Shown one piece after another: positions 11,831 to 23,797 of a stretch of DNA of 64,000 nucleotides. Under the pieces are notes generated by a model. The model was not told the origin of the DNA and made no database searches. It saw nothing but the letters and a program-made list of their open reading frames with translations. The position numbers and the translations under genes were made by a program. Source of the DNA: Annona cherimola (Eukaryota > Streptophyta > Magnoliopsida > Magnoliales > Annonaceae). Numbering within the stretch: the first letter of the stretch is position 1; each line of letters begins with the position of its first letter. Where the stretch lies: the NCBI GenBank assembly GCA_030490835.1, contig CM059971.1, forward strand, positions 127,504,564 to 127,568,563, in the 5' to 3' direction.

Positions 11831-13228
11831 CGACATTGCATTCACATGAAGCAGGGAAGGAAGTCACTCGCGGGAGAGGTAAGTGAGGCAAGTAGAGATT
11901 GGTTGACGGAGGAAGCAGATGGTTGGACCGACGTTTTCGGATTTCATTGGGTGGAATTGAACGGACATCTAATTTTAGCTATTCTGCCGATGCATACAAC
12001 AGCGATTTTATCCTTTTTATCCGTTGTTTGCGAGGGGGCCCTTTCGTTGTCCGCGTACATGTTATGCCATTTCACAAAATGGTACGGCAGCGTACGGCGT
12101 TTTCGTTGACTCGGTTATCAAGCGAGCATCATGGATACGTCGTCGAGAAAAGAAATGACGCCGTAAGGCGTCGATCAAGGCAGCCACCAGCCACCACCTT
12201 TCTTATCTCTTGTAATATAAAAATTATCGGGCTCTATCTCCTTAAAGTTCTCAACAGAAGGATCAAATTTGAAACGGAAAGCCTTTGAAAATAACCAGCA
12301 AAAAAAATGTCTTCCTACAGTCTAAAATGAACAAATAAAACTGTCATGATTTATACCCAAAACCTGCTAGATTAGGAGAAAATCCCAAAATAACAAAGAG
12401 GAATCATCATCCGAATTTGTGAATTGGGATATAACGTACTTGTTTTGAAAAATAAAGAACACGTAACAAAATTTTGATGACAGTAGATGCTAATATCCGC
12501 GCCCGGAATCTCAATCAACTTTCTAGAGTAAGTCTAAATGATATTAGCATGATGAATGTAACATTTAAAGTGCTTGTGTTTGCAAATAAACTCTTCACGA
12601 AATTTTTGGAATGAATCGAACTTAGATTAGCGTACAAAACGCAACTGTAGATAAATTTTCTCAAAACACTTTGTAATGCATCTGTTTAGACATCGCATAC
12701 AAAATGTAATATTTAACATGCTAATATTCAAAGAAAACTTCCTAAAATTTTTCTTAAAATGCATTTCTTTCTACGTAGCACGTTGAATGCGACTTTGACA
12801 ATCTGGTATTTGGGGTTAATTTCCCACTTACTTGATTTTTATATTTATTTCACGTTGTTAATTTAATACATTCGTTATAAACGGATAGGTAATCTGTAAA
12901 TTATTATTATATTCGAATTACATATGTGAATTGATGTAACTAATTTTCATATTCCATGTACGATTATAAACATTTTTAAGCTGGTAAACCACGCATAAGA
13001 CTGATGGAAATTACTTTCGGTACTATGATAGACAACTTCAACGGGTTGAATTTTGTTTTACTCGTAAAGTGGGCCAAAACCGGTTACAACAATGAAAGCT
13101 TGAGCGGTTCTAAATTTTCTAAGTCGCATTCCACATCGAATTCTTCTGGTTTGATTGTCCACACCGCTTTCCATCTCCGAATCCCGAATTCCAAATGGGC
13201 AAGAGTAATACAATTTTTTATATATTTA
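11831..13228. other. intergenic, nothing recognised
   Basis: The stretch 11830-12200 has higher GC than its surroundings but no coding similarity I can recognise. From 12300 to 13200 it is AT-rich with no gene or clear repeat. Confidence 0.4.
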
Positions 13229-13712
13229 GGAAGTGATAAAACTTTTGCCCATAAATTTTTGAAATGAAAGAAAATTATATGAGTAGTGATGAAAATTAAA
13301 GATAATAAAAGTAAAATAGATAAGTTAGATGTATATATAATGATATATAAATGATTGAAAATAGGATATTTAAACAAGAAAAAGTAACAAAGTAATTAAA
13401 AAATAACGTAATTATAGAATTTTAGTTTGAAAAATTCGTAGTGTTAACAAACACTCCCAAAAACTTTTAAAGTTAAAAAGTTTTTACTCTCTATAATTAC
13501 TAAATTTTTTAATTATTTCTTCATATCTTTTTATATAAATTACTGTACTTTTAATCATATCTACACAACTATCTATTAACTAATCTATTTTAACTTTATT
13601 AACTTTATTCCTCAGCATTACTCTTATTATATCATATCATTTTCTCTAATTTCAATAACTTTTATGGTAAAAATTTTTTATTCAAAATATTTTATCACTT
13701 TCCAAACTCACC
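13229..13712. mobile_element. two family T Tourist-like MITEs joined in opposite orientation
   Basis: Bases 13229-13458 are a plus copy (GGAAGTGATAAAACTTTT at the start, AACAAACACTCCC at the end). It is followed directly by a minus copy to 13712 that ends in ATTTTATCACTTTCCAAAC. The pair forms a large palindrome-like structure. The outer flanks (TTTA on the left, TAG on the right) do not give a clean TTA duplication. Confidence 0.6.
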
Positions 13713-13845
13713 TAGTGTGATCCACCTTACGAAGGGAATTTGGGGGCATGACACTGAAGTTGAAGTTGTTTGTTTAGTCATACCTATTGTTCTTTCGTTC
13801 AGATATGCATTGATATTATCCTCACATCGCAGGAGAACTTCTTGC

Positions 13846-13947
13846 TTTAAGAATCTGAAATGCACGCAGGAGGGTCTAACCACGGACGCGGTTCAGGAAA
13901 GGCTGGCATTATTTGGTTACTACAAGCTTGAAGAGGAAAATGGAGGG
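13846..13947 (+). pseudogene. exon fragment of a plasma-membrane H+-ATPase
   Basis: The frame from 13846 reads FKNLKCTQEGLTTDAVQERL and continues ALFGYYKLEEENGG. This matches the N-terminal cytosolic segment of plant P3A proton pumps (the N-L-K/R-C-T...EGLTT...ERLA-x-FG-x-KLEE pattern). Nothing of the next exon (KFLGFMWNPLSW region), the transmembrane helices or the phosphorylation motif follows; the frame ends at 14070 in unrelated sequence. It is a fragment, either a relic of a decayed gene or carried here by a transposon. It lies between family T MITE sequence on the left and AT-rich repeat on the right. Confidence 0.75.
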
Positions 13948-14279
13948 GTGATAATCAGCTTAGGACCAGTCACATTGGAACGATGCATGTTTATACTTGT
14001 ATTTCTATTCAGGCTTACTTCAATGTATCAAGTCTCAGGGAATAGAGCAACCTTCGCCGTGAACAATTGAAGCAGAAGAAAGTAGAGGTGGCATACGACC
14101 TGGATTTTTGCATTTTATGGCCTTGCTCATTGCTTAATTGGTATGATCCATGGCACAGGCTTTCGTTGGCTATTGGACACAATCATCAATTACAAGAGTT
14201 TTAGAAGGAAAGTCCCAATTTCAGTTGCATTGAGAGAGCAAGACAAGCCATACTGATTTCTTCTGAGCCAGCCGTCTCA

Positions 14280-14660
14280 TTTTCATATTCTTAGTGTTTT
14301 GTTTAGTACAAGATTTTTTTTTTTTAAAAAAAAGCGGAGAAAATTTAAAAAATGGAAAGTAATGTGACATAATAAGAGTAGTAAAGATACTAAATATAAA
14401 ATAAATATGATAATTTTATAGAAAATGTGTGAAAATAATTGTAGCATAGAAGTTATAATGGAAAAGTGGAGCAATTAGATAGTCAAGGTGTTAAATTATG
14501 TAAAAGGTATTTAAGAAAATTGGATGACGAAAAATCTATTGAAGAATAAGAAATTATATTGGAAATGAGAAAAGTAATATTGAGAATTAAAAAATAATTG
14601 TTATGCGTTAAAAATGAGAGATTAAATTAAAGTCCCACAAAAAATTTTTGGAATAGAAAA
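14280..14660. other. AT-rich region with decayed MITE-like sequence
   Basis: Scattered similarity to family T interior (AATGTGACATAATAAGAGTA) suggests a heavily decayed copy. No gene is seen. Confidence 0.35.
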
Positions 14661-15369
14661 TTTCATCCCATCCATCCAATCTAATGATACTGAAGGATTG
14701 GATATGGTTACAATGCAGTGGCTTACTGCTGCTTTATCGTATCAATTCACCGTCGGAGGTTGGAGTTGCGTCCAGACGGTTAATCAACGAATCAGTCGAT
14801 TTGGCCCTCTCCGCTGCCAAAATCTGAAGTCATTCATGGCAAATTACCTATTGGGCTCTTTTTGTTTTTTGGGGGGGGGGGGGGGGGTTTTCTGAAGAAG
14901 CACGTTGGGCTCTGCTTTTATGTACACGGGTTTGGTGTTTTGATGGCCTTCGGAGCTTTCCCTCGTGGATCTGGTCCATACCCATAATGATGTAAAATGT
15001 ACACCGGCCATCGCATTTACTACTGCTGGAATGGCTGTTGAGGTCATTGTGATTTATAATGCACCCAGTTCAACACCGCAGATGCAGGGATGGGATTGAC
15101 AATCTTTTGGTTCTCTTGATTGGTGGCATTCCTATGGGAACCAGACCAGACCGGCCGGCCGGACTGGTCCGACTGGGAACCGGTCCAATGTCCGGTTTGT
15201 TTACCTGCGGTTCGTTTTAATTGTATTAAACCGTTCGAACCGTAGAACCGGCGTTGCGGTTCGACCGTATGTGATCGGTTTGTCGGTTCTGAGGATATTA
15301 AAAAAAAAAGAATCGTGGCTGTCATCAGTTCGTCCAGCAGTCATCGTCGTCGACCACGAGAAGCCCCAA

Positions 15370-15955
15370 ATCGACAGAGAAGCCCCAACGTCAACTTCCT
15401 GCTGTGGTGCTGCCCCAGGCGTCTTTATCTCTTTCGGTTGGCATTCGGCGACAGCAAAGCAGCGACCTCTCCATTTCTGGCGACAAGCAGTGACCACCTT
15501 TCCATTTTCGGCAACCAACATAGCAGAGACATCCGATCGGCGTTCTGGGACCAGTAGAGTCGCGATCTCTCCATTTTTGGCGACGAGCAACAACCTCCTT
15601 TCCATTTCCAGCGACCAACAAAGCAGGGACGTCCGATAGACAAGAGAAGCCCCAATCGATGACCTCCTGCTACGGTGCTGCCCTTGCTCGCGACGTCTAG
15701 GCGTCTTCATCTCGTCCGATCGGCATTCGGCGACAGCAAAGCATCGACCTCTCCATTTTTGGCGACGAGCAGCGACCTCCTTTCCATTTTCGGCAACCAG
15801 CAGAGCAGCGACGTCTGATCGGCGTTCGGCGACCAGCAGAGCCGCGATCTATCCATTTTCGACGACGAGTAGCGACCTCCTTTCCATTTCCAACGACAGG
15901 CAGAGCAGCGACGTCCAGCAGAGCTGCACCTCTCCATTTCCAGCGACTGCATTCT
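15370..15955. repeat. GC-rich tandem repeat, about 282-bp unit with shorter internal repeats
   Basis: The block starting GCGTCTTTATCT at 15419 recurs as GCGTCTTCATCT at 15701, and the shared sequence runs both ways (AGAAGCCCCAA before it; GCATTCGGCGACAGCAAAGC and CGACCTCTCCATTT after it). Within each unit, shorter repeats of CGACCTCCTTTCCATTT and AGCAGAGCAGCGACGTC recur. Overlapping open frames on both strands are a by-product of this composition and are not called as genes. Confidence 0.75.
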
Positions 15956-15985
15956 GGTCCAGGGGAATATGAAGGGGGATATCTA

Positions 15986-16317
15986 GCCGAATGATCATTA
16001 CCGACCGGTCTGATTTCAGACTGGTCAAAAAATATATTTTTTTGTTTTTTTTGAAAAATATTTTTATAAACATGTTAATCTAGTTATATTTAATCTATAA
16101 ACCAAGTTGTACTATTTTTGGATATGTATATATATTTTTAGATTTATTTAAAAATTCAAAATAAATATATATACATATCCAAAAATGGTAAAACTTGGTT
16201 TATAGATTAAATATAATTAGATTAACATGTTTATAAAAATATTTTAAAAAAAAAATATTTTTTGACCGGTCTGAAATCACCGGTGGATTTCAAACCAGTC
16301 AGAAAGGATTAGTGCTC
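15986..16317. mobile_element. MITE with GACCGGTCTGA termini (MULE-like)
   Basis: This 332-bp inverted-repeat element is flanked by the identical 9-mer GGATATCTA at 15977-15985 and 16318-16326. Its arms contain GACCGGTCTGATTTCAGAC and the reverse complement near the other end. The interior (ATCTATAAACCAAGTTGTAC and its inverse) is closely similar to the interior of family A, although the ends differ. Confidence 0.85.
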
Positions 16318-16326
16318 GGATATCTA

Positions 16327-17530
16327 TTGTCTACATTAACTAAGGCCTATTACATGCCAAATACAGAAGACTAGCTAATAGGTTAGATATACTAGGAAAT
16401 GCATGTTTAGAGATTTTTTAAATCTTCCTATTAATTTTTTTCTGCATATTTTGTACTTATATTATGATTTTTAAAATCTAACATATATATTTAGAATTTA
16501 TGAAAATATAATTTTATCAATATATTTATTTAAAATTTAAAAATAATTTAATATTTATAACATTATAAATATGTCATGCTGACGTCACTGGTTCAAACCA
16601 GACCAATTCCTTTTCCGGTTCAATCACATGTTCGGTTCTCACAACATTAGGCGTTTGTGAAAAGTGCGGAAAAGGGGCATGTGATCCTGCTTGCAGCGGG
16701 GCATCGAGGTTTTTAAAATCAGGATGCTTTGAGAGGATATCAGATGCTTACTGATCCTACCGATTGTGATACGTATAGGATAAGGCACGTGCCTAGTTAG
16801 TGGGTGTGTATCTGTAATCTGAATTCTTCTGTTTCGATGCAAAGAGGGAAATCCCCTTAGAGTCCTTGTAAGATTGTGGAAACTTGTTTTACAGGAGATA
16901 AGACGCCCGTCGCTGGGTCCGCGATTGGCAGGATCGTAACAACCTTGCAAGTTCCAACAATTCAACTCGATCTCCAATTCAACTCGATCTGGAAGAGTGG
17001 AACGTTGTGGCGAGGCTCGTTCTGCAACCCGCCCCTTCTATCAAAGGACTTAGCCCATAGCCCGTCTATTCTGGCCAAGATGTATTGTAGGCCCAGCTGG
17101 TCTGCATAGACGCAGTGTTAGTGCGCAAGGACTTTTACATGGCCTAAAACGACGTCAAGCATGCGAGAATAATTCGACCAAGGTGACGCGTGTACCAGCT
17201 CAACACGAATACATAATTCGGTTCGTCCTTATTTTTCTATATTCTACTTTTAAGATTTAATTTTTGGAATTTTGTAAAGTTAATAAATATTAATTTAATT
17301 ATGAATGGTTGGATGGATCAGGACAACTAGGCATGACAAACTTAATTTGATTATTTTAATGAGGTTGGGTTCTGCTGTGCATCTTATGTCAGAGCTAATG
17401 CAACATAAGAAAATGCAGAAAATTATAATCTTATATCCTAGATACAAATTTCAAAAATATGATGGTTTTGATCTGCAACGTATTCTATGCAGACCCTTGT
17501 TAATTTCCCTTCCTTTTTTCTATTATTTTC
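16327..17530. other. intergenic, nothing recognised
   Basis: The stretch 16610-17230 has mixed composition without a frame that matches a known protein. The rest is AT-rich. Confidence 0.4.
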
Positions 17531-17539
17531 TTGGGAAAA

Positions 17540-17617
17540 TTCTTCCCTACACATAATGTTTATCCTCGATTTTTAATATTCTTCCCTACACATAATGTTT
17601 ATTCTAGATTTTTAATA
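17540..17617. repeat. 39-bp tandem duplication
   Basis: CTTCCCTACACATAATGTTT starts at 17542 and again at 17581, followed in both by AT followed by C/T-CTCGATTTTTAAT-like sequence. It is two near-perfect copies in direct orientation. Confidence 0.8.
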
Positions 17618-19500
17618 TACTCATGACATTTTATAAATTTTTTTAGTACTCGTAACATTTCATTTTAAATTTTTATCATGTATACACTATCAACACAATC
17701 ATTATCTACCCACTAAAAAAACTATGTTGATCATCCAAATATTCATGATTGAATCAATTTAACTATAATATAGTCTAACTTCAATCATTTGATACTATAA
17801 ACTGATGATTCGTGATCATTAAGAAGTGTACATTAGGGATAAATAATTTTAATATGAAATTTATAGATGAGTAAAATTATCTTTTCAGCAAAATACACAA
17901 GGGCTGTTTGTGATATTGTTAATGATATGAGTATAATAAAAATTTAAAGTGAAATATTACAGATATAAAAAGAATTTATAAAATATTACATGTATGTCGG
18001 AAAACATTACGAGTATAATACAATTTTTTTCCTTTTTTCTTTACTTGCTTTGCTGACATTTATGATCTCTAATTAATTAACCATATAGACATCCGGTAAT
18101 GAATGAAAGTAATATAAAATATTTTTATCAAAAAGATAATTATTAACAAATAAATTTTCCCATTACGGACAACAAAGCATCAATTCATCCACATCTGCAA
18201 ATCCAAGGAAGGAAGAGTCGTAAATCATAACAACATATATATTTGGCAGTGCTGACCACTGCCGGAGAGACCACCAGTTCTCATTTGGTTTCTTGGGCAA
18301 TGACAACTAAAGGTGGACCATAAATTAAGATTTGAAAAATGTTGAGGATAACTATTTTGTTTTTGGCTTGAAGTTGTATACATATAAATGTTTGTTTTTC
18401 TTTTTTAAAATTTTTTATTTTAATTATGTAAAATATAAATTAGAATATGCAAATATGCAGCAAGTTGCATTTGGACTCCGCCTTGATAATGAATTAAAAT
18501 TAACTAATCTAGAAATTGGGGCATAGCTGGGTAAGATAGCATTTTGGCCCTTCCGTCACTTGACTTAGTTTCGAATTGAATTAGAGGGAGCTTGTGTCTT
18601 CCATTTGTATTAAGGATGTAGACTTCTACATTTTTAGGTAAAATCTATTAAGCATGATAAAAAAAAAAAATTCAAACGAATTGTATATATAAGGATTTTA
18701 AAAAATAACTTATCCAATGTATCTAGAATTTGTCTTTAGGAAAAGGAATTTTTTTGAGAGGATGGATTGGTAATGAATATTACAGTTGTATAGAAAAAAG
18801 TATAAAAAATGATTTCCGATAACATAGTTGCATGAAAAATGTAAAAAAGTGTAAAAGAACTTTGGTTTCCCATTTGCTAAACACTACCCAAACGAAATTT
18901 CATTCAAATAAAAAATACGTACAAGGGTAAAATTAATATAATAAAATTGTTTGATTGGAGTTATATAGTCTCCTTTTAGATGTCCAATGATAAATTTCAA
19001 CATTTTTAATAATTTGCTGATAATTTTATATTTTAAAGCAACTAAAGTCCAAGATTTCAATTAAAATAATTTCCCGTCGCATCAGAGAAATAAAAGATAT
19101 TAAACAACGAGACTAGATGAATTTTGATTTAAACAGCAAGATGGGCTCCATCCATCAGCTAACCCGAGAATTTTCCTGGGAACGTGAGTGTCACCGAACT
19201 GAGATCCATTAAAATAATGCTGTTTCGGAAGGTGGGAGCACAACTCAAGCAATAATTTTCTCCTGCAGAAAGACATCTGACCATGTCCAACACAGAAATG
19301 TGGCCCACACCTTTGATAAGGACCTTAAATTATTGGATGTGGACATTAGAGCCGAACCGAATAAAGTGCAGGATATTAGAAAAAATCACACTTTAATTGG
19401 GTGGCCAAGCAAATGACCGCCAACCGCATTTGGCCGACAATGATAGGGGGCTACGTGTCCGATCCGGCGGCTGTAGAGAAAAGTGGGTCATTTTCCTGGA
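17618..19500. other. intergenic, AT-rich, no gene
   Basis: No coding similarity is seen. Bases 18715-18895 look like a decayed Tourist-like repeat ending in GCTAAACACTACCC. The piece 19130-19500 has mixed composition without recognised content. Confidence 0.4.
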
Positions 19501-19715
19501 CCACAATCCTATGCACCCGAGTACCCTACACTTATTTTTTAAATTTTTTTTTAAATTACTAAAAATGTCATTAATTTAAAATCTAAAAATTTTCAAAAAT
19601 GATAAAAATGATACATATGTTAAATACATTTATATTAATAGTTTCATGAAAATTTTCAAAAAATAAATAAAAAATAAATACATGCACCAAGGAGCATTGA
19701 AGCTCAATGCTTCGC
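19501..19715. mobile_element. MITE family B (GTGCACCC termini), decayed copy
   Basis: The left end GGACCACAATCCTATGCACC resembles the right terminus of the element at 33365-33735. The interior (AAAATGTCATT and ATGATACATATGTTAAATAC) is the shared core. The right side ends near CATGCACCAAGG. No clean target duplication was found. Confidence 0.5.
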
Positions 19716-20887
19716 AGAACATAGAATCAAGTTCTGATTTTACAGCACAGAATCAGTTCCCATTTTTCCTACGTTGTCTTCATTTCTAATGGCTGTCAAA
19801 CGACTTCTTTCAAAAATAAGAGTGCTAATTCGGGGTTGCATCGATGGCAGGTTGCGTTTAATACAAGTATGGAACCAACAAGTCACCTACAAGAGGCTGC
19901 ACCAAAACCTGCAGCTTGCTTATCCGTGCCCTGAAAAAATGGCTGCCCTCGTAGGACTCGGATCTTGGGGCCGGATTTTTTCTTCCGTTGAATGATGATA
20001 GAATCGTTGGCCGATGGCCTACAGAAGCTGCATGTCGGGAAGGAAACGTGGGACGGTATATATCAGCATTTCAGCATCAGTATCAGAGCCGGGTGGCTGC
20101 GGTGCAATTGTTTGCATGTGATCGTCTTCCCCGTCTCTTTGCCACGCCCATGCCATGGTACGGAGAATGCTTATTAAGGAGCGGTCGTGTTATTGAATTA
20201 TTTTAATGGCTATTTGAGGAGGTCCTATTGGCCACTTAGTAGAGCCAAAAGGGACGGCACGCCTCAGCTAACCCGTCACTTCACATTATTTAATTTGAAT
20301 ATCGAGCCAAAACACGCTCAATAAAACTATTAAGAGGCGACATGCATTTATTACACAAATGTGACACGAACTACTTTAAATTTTTTGTATATAACATCGT
20401 AAGAATATTTATATATGTATATGGAAAATATTAAAATGCAGTTGCACTACACCATAATGCGGCTCAATTGATCATAAAATTAACATTCAACTCATCAATT
20501 GTATTGTACATTATTAATTTAAGTAACTACTCCATTTCATCCAAATTAGATATCTTCATGTGTCCCATATGAAGATAGCTTAAAATTAACATAATAAAAT
20601 AATTCTATTTAATATTAATTTCAAAAAAATATTTTTAATATCTAAACTATTTAAAACGTAAATTCCATCAAGATAAAAACTATATATGAAGTGTTATTTT
20701 GTTTTAATACATGTTGAGCTTATTTACTTACATTGGGCTACACTATAACGAAAGTGTAATTCGACTACATAAAAAGCTCTCACATGGTCCACATTGAATA
20801 AATGTATAAAATTTATACCATAAAATATATCAATTTAAGAACAAACAATTTTTTTGATTTATATTTATGCCATGTGATATCTTGATA
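19716..20887. other. intergenic; possible LTR primer-binding remnant
   Basis: No gene is seen. TATCAGAGCCGGGT at 20081-20094 resembles an initiator-Met tRNA primer-binding site but has no LTR around it that I can delimit. Bases 20540-20860 share words with the long MITE family C (35362-35843). Confidence 0.35.
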
Positions 20888-20895
20888 CTACAACC

Positions 20896-21434
20896 TAGGA
20901 GTGTAAATCGGGTCAGGTTGACTCAGGTTGGGATAAACACAACTCTGACCCACCTTATAAAATTTTAACTCTATTTTAATCCAATAAAAATTGGTTCGGT
21001 TTAGGTTAGAAATCGGGTTAATAAATATATAATATTTAAAAATATTTTGTTTAATTAAATCTATTTTAAAATATAAATTTATATGAAAGAATAAAAATTA
21101 ATTGTTTTATAGGAATACTTTTCAATTTATGACTTATACACTAATATAATTGCTAAATAATCTTATTTCAAATCAATAATGTCTAGTTAATTCCTATATA
21201 TTATGAGCTAATGTAAGACTATTTATTAATAATTTATTATATCGTATACTAATATATGAAATCGGTTCGGTTCGGGTTGACAATCATCCAACCCAAACCA
21301 ACCTACTTTTCAGATTGGGTCGGTTCAAATAAGGTTATATAATTTATTTTTTCCAAAATGCCCAACCCAACCCTATTACAAATCGGGTTGGGTTAGTTGG
21401 GTTCGGGTTGAAATCAACGCTATTTACACCCCTA
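20896..21434. mobile_element. non-autonomous hAT-like element
   Basis: The ends are TAGGAGTGTAAATCGGG and the inverse of TAGGGGTGTAAATAGCG. The flanks are CTACAACC (20888-20895) and TTACAACC (21435-21442), an 8-bp target duplication with one mismatch. Subterminal GGTTCGGGTT/AACCCAACCC repeats fill the right third. This 539-bp element has no transposase. Confidence 0.8.
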
Positions 21435-21442
21435 TTACAACC

Positions 21443-22106
21443 CACACACTATGGAGAAAATTTTCCTATTGACATCCTCATATCGAGGGAAATTTTCTAA
21501 AACCCCTACTTTCAAGGAGAAATTATAAAATTTTCATTTCATGGGAACTGTATTGTAAAGAGCAGATAATTTATTGTGAATAAATGATTTTGTAAATTAC
21601 TATAATATTTTAATATGTTTGTGGATGAAAATTTGACATAATATTTTAATGTTTTTGTGGATGAATTTAAGATTTTAATTTTATGCAAAATTAATAATAA
21701 GCATTTTAAAGTAAGTATAGCTCAAGTAATACTTGACACCACTTGGTAATTTAGGTCAGGAGGGAGGTGGGACATTAAGGTGATATGAGGGATAAAGTGG
21801 AAAAATATATATAGTTGTGTAAAAAAATAATTATAATATATAGATAAAAATGAAAAAGTAGAATAATTAGGTGTTAATATATCAAATCATTTTTGAAAAG
21901 TGTGGAAGAAAGATAAATTCCCACCTACCATGTTTAACGTAGTATTTTGGATTCAAATGATTTTTCCTACTATGATAAAAAGATTTTGATAAAATCACAT
22001 AGACATTTGAGTTTTGATTCTATTATCAAAATGAGCTCATTTACAATATACTCATAAAAATTGCATGGGCAACCTTGTTCATAAGTACTTACCCATTTAA
22101 ATATAA
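21443..22106. other. intergenic, AT-rich
   Basis: Bases 21745-21960 have the look of a decayed MITE related to the 61006-61278 family (AAAGTGG, ATAGTTGTGTA words). There is no gene. Confidence 0.35.
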
Positions 22107-22375
22107 GTTATGTTTAGGAAGTGGTAAAACTTTTGAAAAAAAAATTTTGTATAAAAATTTTTAAAATAAAAGAAATTGATGTGGTATGATAGGGATAATG
22201 ATGAAAAGTAAAGATAATAAAGTTAAAATAAATAGGTTAATTAGATAAATAGTCGTGTAAAAATAATTAAACAGTAGGTAGTTGTAGGGGAAGATGTGAA
22301 AAAATGATTAAAAAATAGTATATTTTGAAAAGTGAAAGGTTTTTAATTGAAAAGTTTTAATGGTAAATAAATGCA
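22107..22375 (+). mobile_element. family T Tourist-like MITE
   Basis: TAGGAAGTGGTAAAACTTTTG at the start and the hallmark TATGATAGGGATAATGATGA inside identify the family. The right end is decayed. Confidence 0.6.
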
Positions 22376-22460
22376 TTCATATCATAAAAATGATTGTGCA
22401 AGTGAAAAAATAAGTCTCCCCATGCATACCCATGGTTTTTTTTTACTATGTCTACTTGAC

Positions 22461-22731
22461 GAAAAATAATCTTATTAGTCCAGGCTAAGTGAGCCATTGC
22501 TTAGCTCACATTAAAAAATTTATTTAAAATTTTTTACTTTTCCCTTTGAACAAAATGGCTAAAATACCCATGTATTTAAAAATCTTTAAAAAATATATAC
22601 ACATATGCAAAACGGTAAAACTTATTTTATATATTAAATACTTAGATAAATAAGTATATAAAAAAAAAGCAAAACAAAGTTCTTGAGCTAAGTAAGTTAT
22701 TACTTAACGTGGGCTAATAAAATTATTATGT
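22461..22731. mobile_element. MITE family A, internally deleted copy
   Basis: The ends ATCTTATTAGTCCAGGCTAAG and, inverted, ATTTTATTAGCCCACG match the family A termini. The interior is shortened to give 271 bp. The target duplication is not clear. Confidence 0.65.
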
Positions 22732-23428
22732 CCAACTTAATTCCCCTAAAAAAAAAAGTCCAACGATGTAAGGTAATACTCATTTTCAGGCATTTGGTTT
22801 CTTGAAAGCCAAAACACGAATTCTAAACGGGGTGATAAAAAAAAAAAAGCGTTCAAGAGATCCTCAGTGCATGCAGGTGCTTAAAGCATTTCCCTATATT
22901 ATAAGATATGCGACGCAGTTGAAACTTAATACACATCTTATGATTGAGTTTTTCACGAGCTAGCTTTTCGACTTTACATCTTTCAAGATTATTATTTTGA
23001 GATAAGATAGAATTAATATATGTATATGTTTTCTCCTTAGTGTGGCTAGATTTGCTTGTGATACAATACAATATGGGTCACTTTGAAATGCTTTTTTTTC
23101 TCTATCTTCCTTTTGGGGTGATTTGTTATGCTAATTAACATTTCGCTTTGTGGACTTCAGATTCAGGTGTCCCATTACGAAAACTTAATTGGATAGGGAG
23201 CCACTCCCACCATTCTATTAAATTAATTGAAAAAATCTATCAGGTTGCTCGGATTTGAATTTATAAAAAAAAACTCAATCAAAAGTACGTTTAGTGGGTT
23301 TACCATACAAATAATGTTCCCACCTCCACAGAGTAGGACACTTCCCAAGGAACATATTTTCCGAAATTTCATCGTGTGGACACATGGAATTCTTTAGGTT
23401 TGGTAGATCAACTAATTTAAAATTATTT
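22732..23428. other. intergenic, nothing recognised
   Basis: AT-rich DNA without coding similarity or clear repeats. Confidence 0.4.
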
Positions 23429-23437
23429 TTAAAATAT

Positions 23438-23788
23438 GAAAACTAATTTTATGCACCTGAGTGCATTTAACTTTGGTGCACCCGAGTGCAAGTACTCATT
23501 TTTAAATATTTTTTTGAAATTTTTTATACAATTGTTAATGTGTATTAATTTTTTCCATTTTTGAAAATTTTTTAGATATTAATTTTTTATTTTTTAAAAT
23601 TAGTGGCAACTGATTTTAAAAAATAAAAAAATCTAAAACTTTTCAAAAAATGATCTAAATTAACACACATGTTAAATGTATTTAAATTAACAATCATGAA
23701 ATTTTTTTTCAAAAAAACATTTAAAAAATAGGTATTTGCTCCTGGGTGCATCAAAACTAAGTGCGCCCGGTGCATAAAATCAACTTCT
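23438..23788. mobile_element. MITE family B (GTGCACCC termini), MULE-like
   Basis: This 351-bp inverted-repeat element is flanked by the exact 9-mer TTAAAATAT at 23429-23437 and 23789-23797. The ends read TTTTATGCACC in both arms, with GGTGCACCCGAGTGCA next to them. The interior (ATTTTTTAGATATTAATTTT, AAATTAGTGGCAACTGATTT) is the shared palindromic core. Confidence 0.85.
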
Positions 23789-23797
23789 TTAAAATAT

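Larger units (their letters stand above)
15135..16640. mobile_element. GC-rich composite element with AACCGG/GGTTC ends (possible non-autonomous hAT)
   Basis: The left part (TGGGAACCAGACC, then repeated CCGGCCGG and AACCGGTCC motifs to about 15290) and the right part (reverse complement TGAGAACCGAACA, then AACCGG at 16590-16640) are similar in inverted orientation. That is the pattern of hAT-type subterminal repeats. A clear 8-bp target duplication was not found. The interior holds the tandem repeat at 15370-15955 and a later MITE insertion at 15986-16317. Confidence 0.45.

Noticed and set aside
15201..15952. Overlapping open frames on both strands over the GC-rich repeat
   Set aside because: They repeat the same residues in tandem, overlap in several frames and resemble no protein family. 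They follow from repeat composition.
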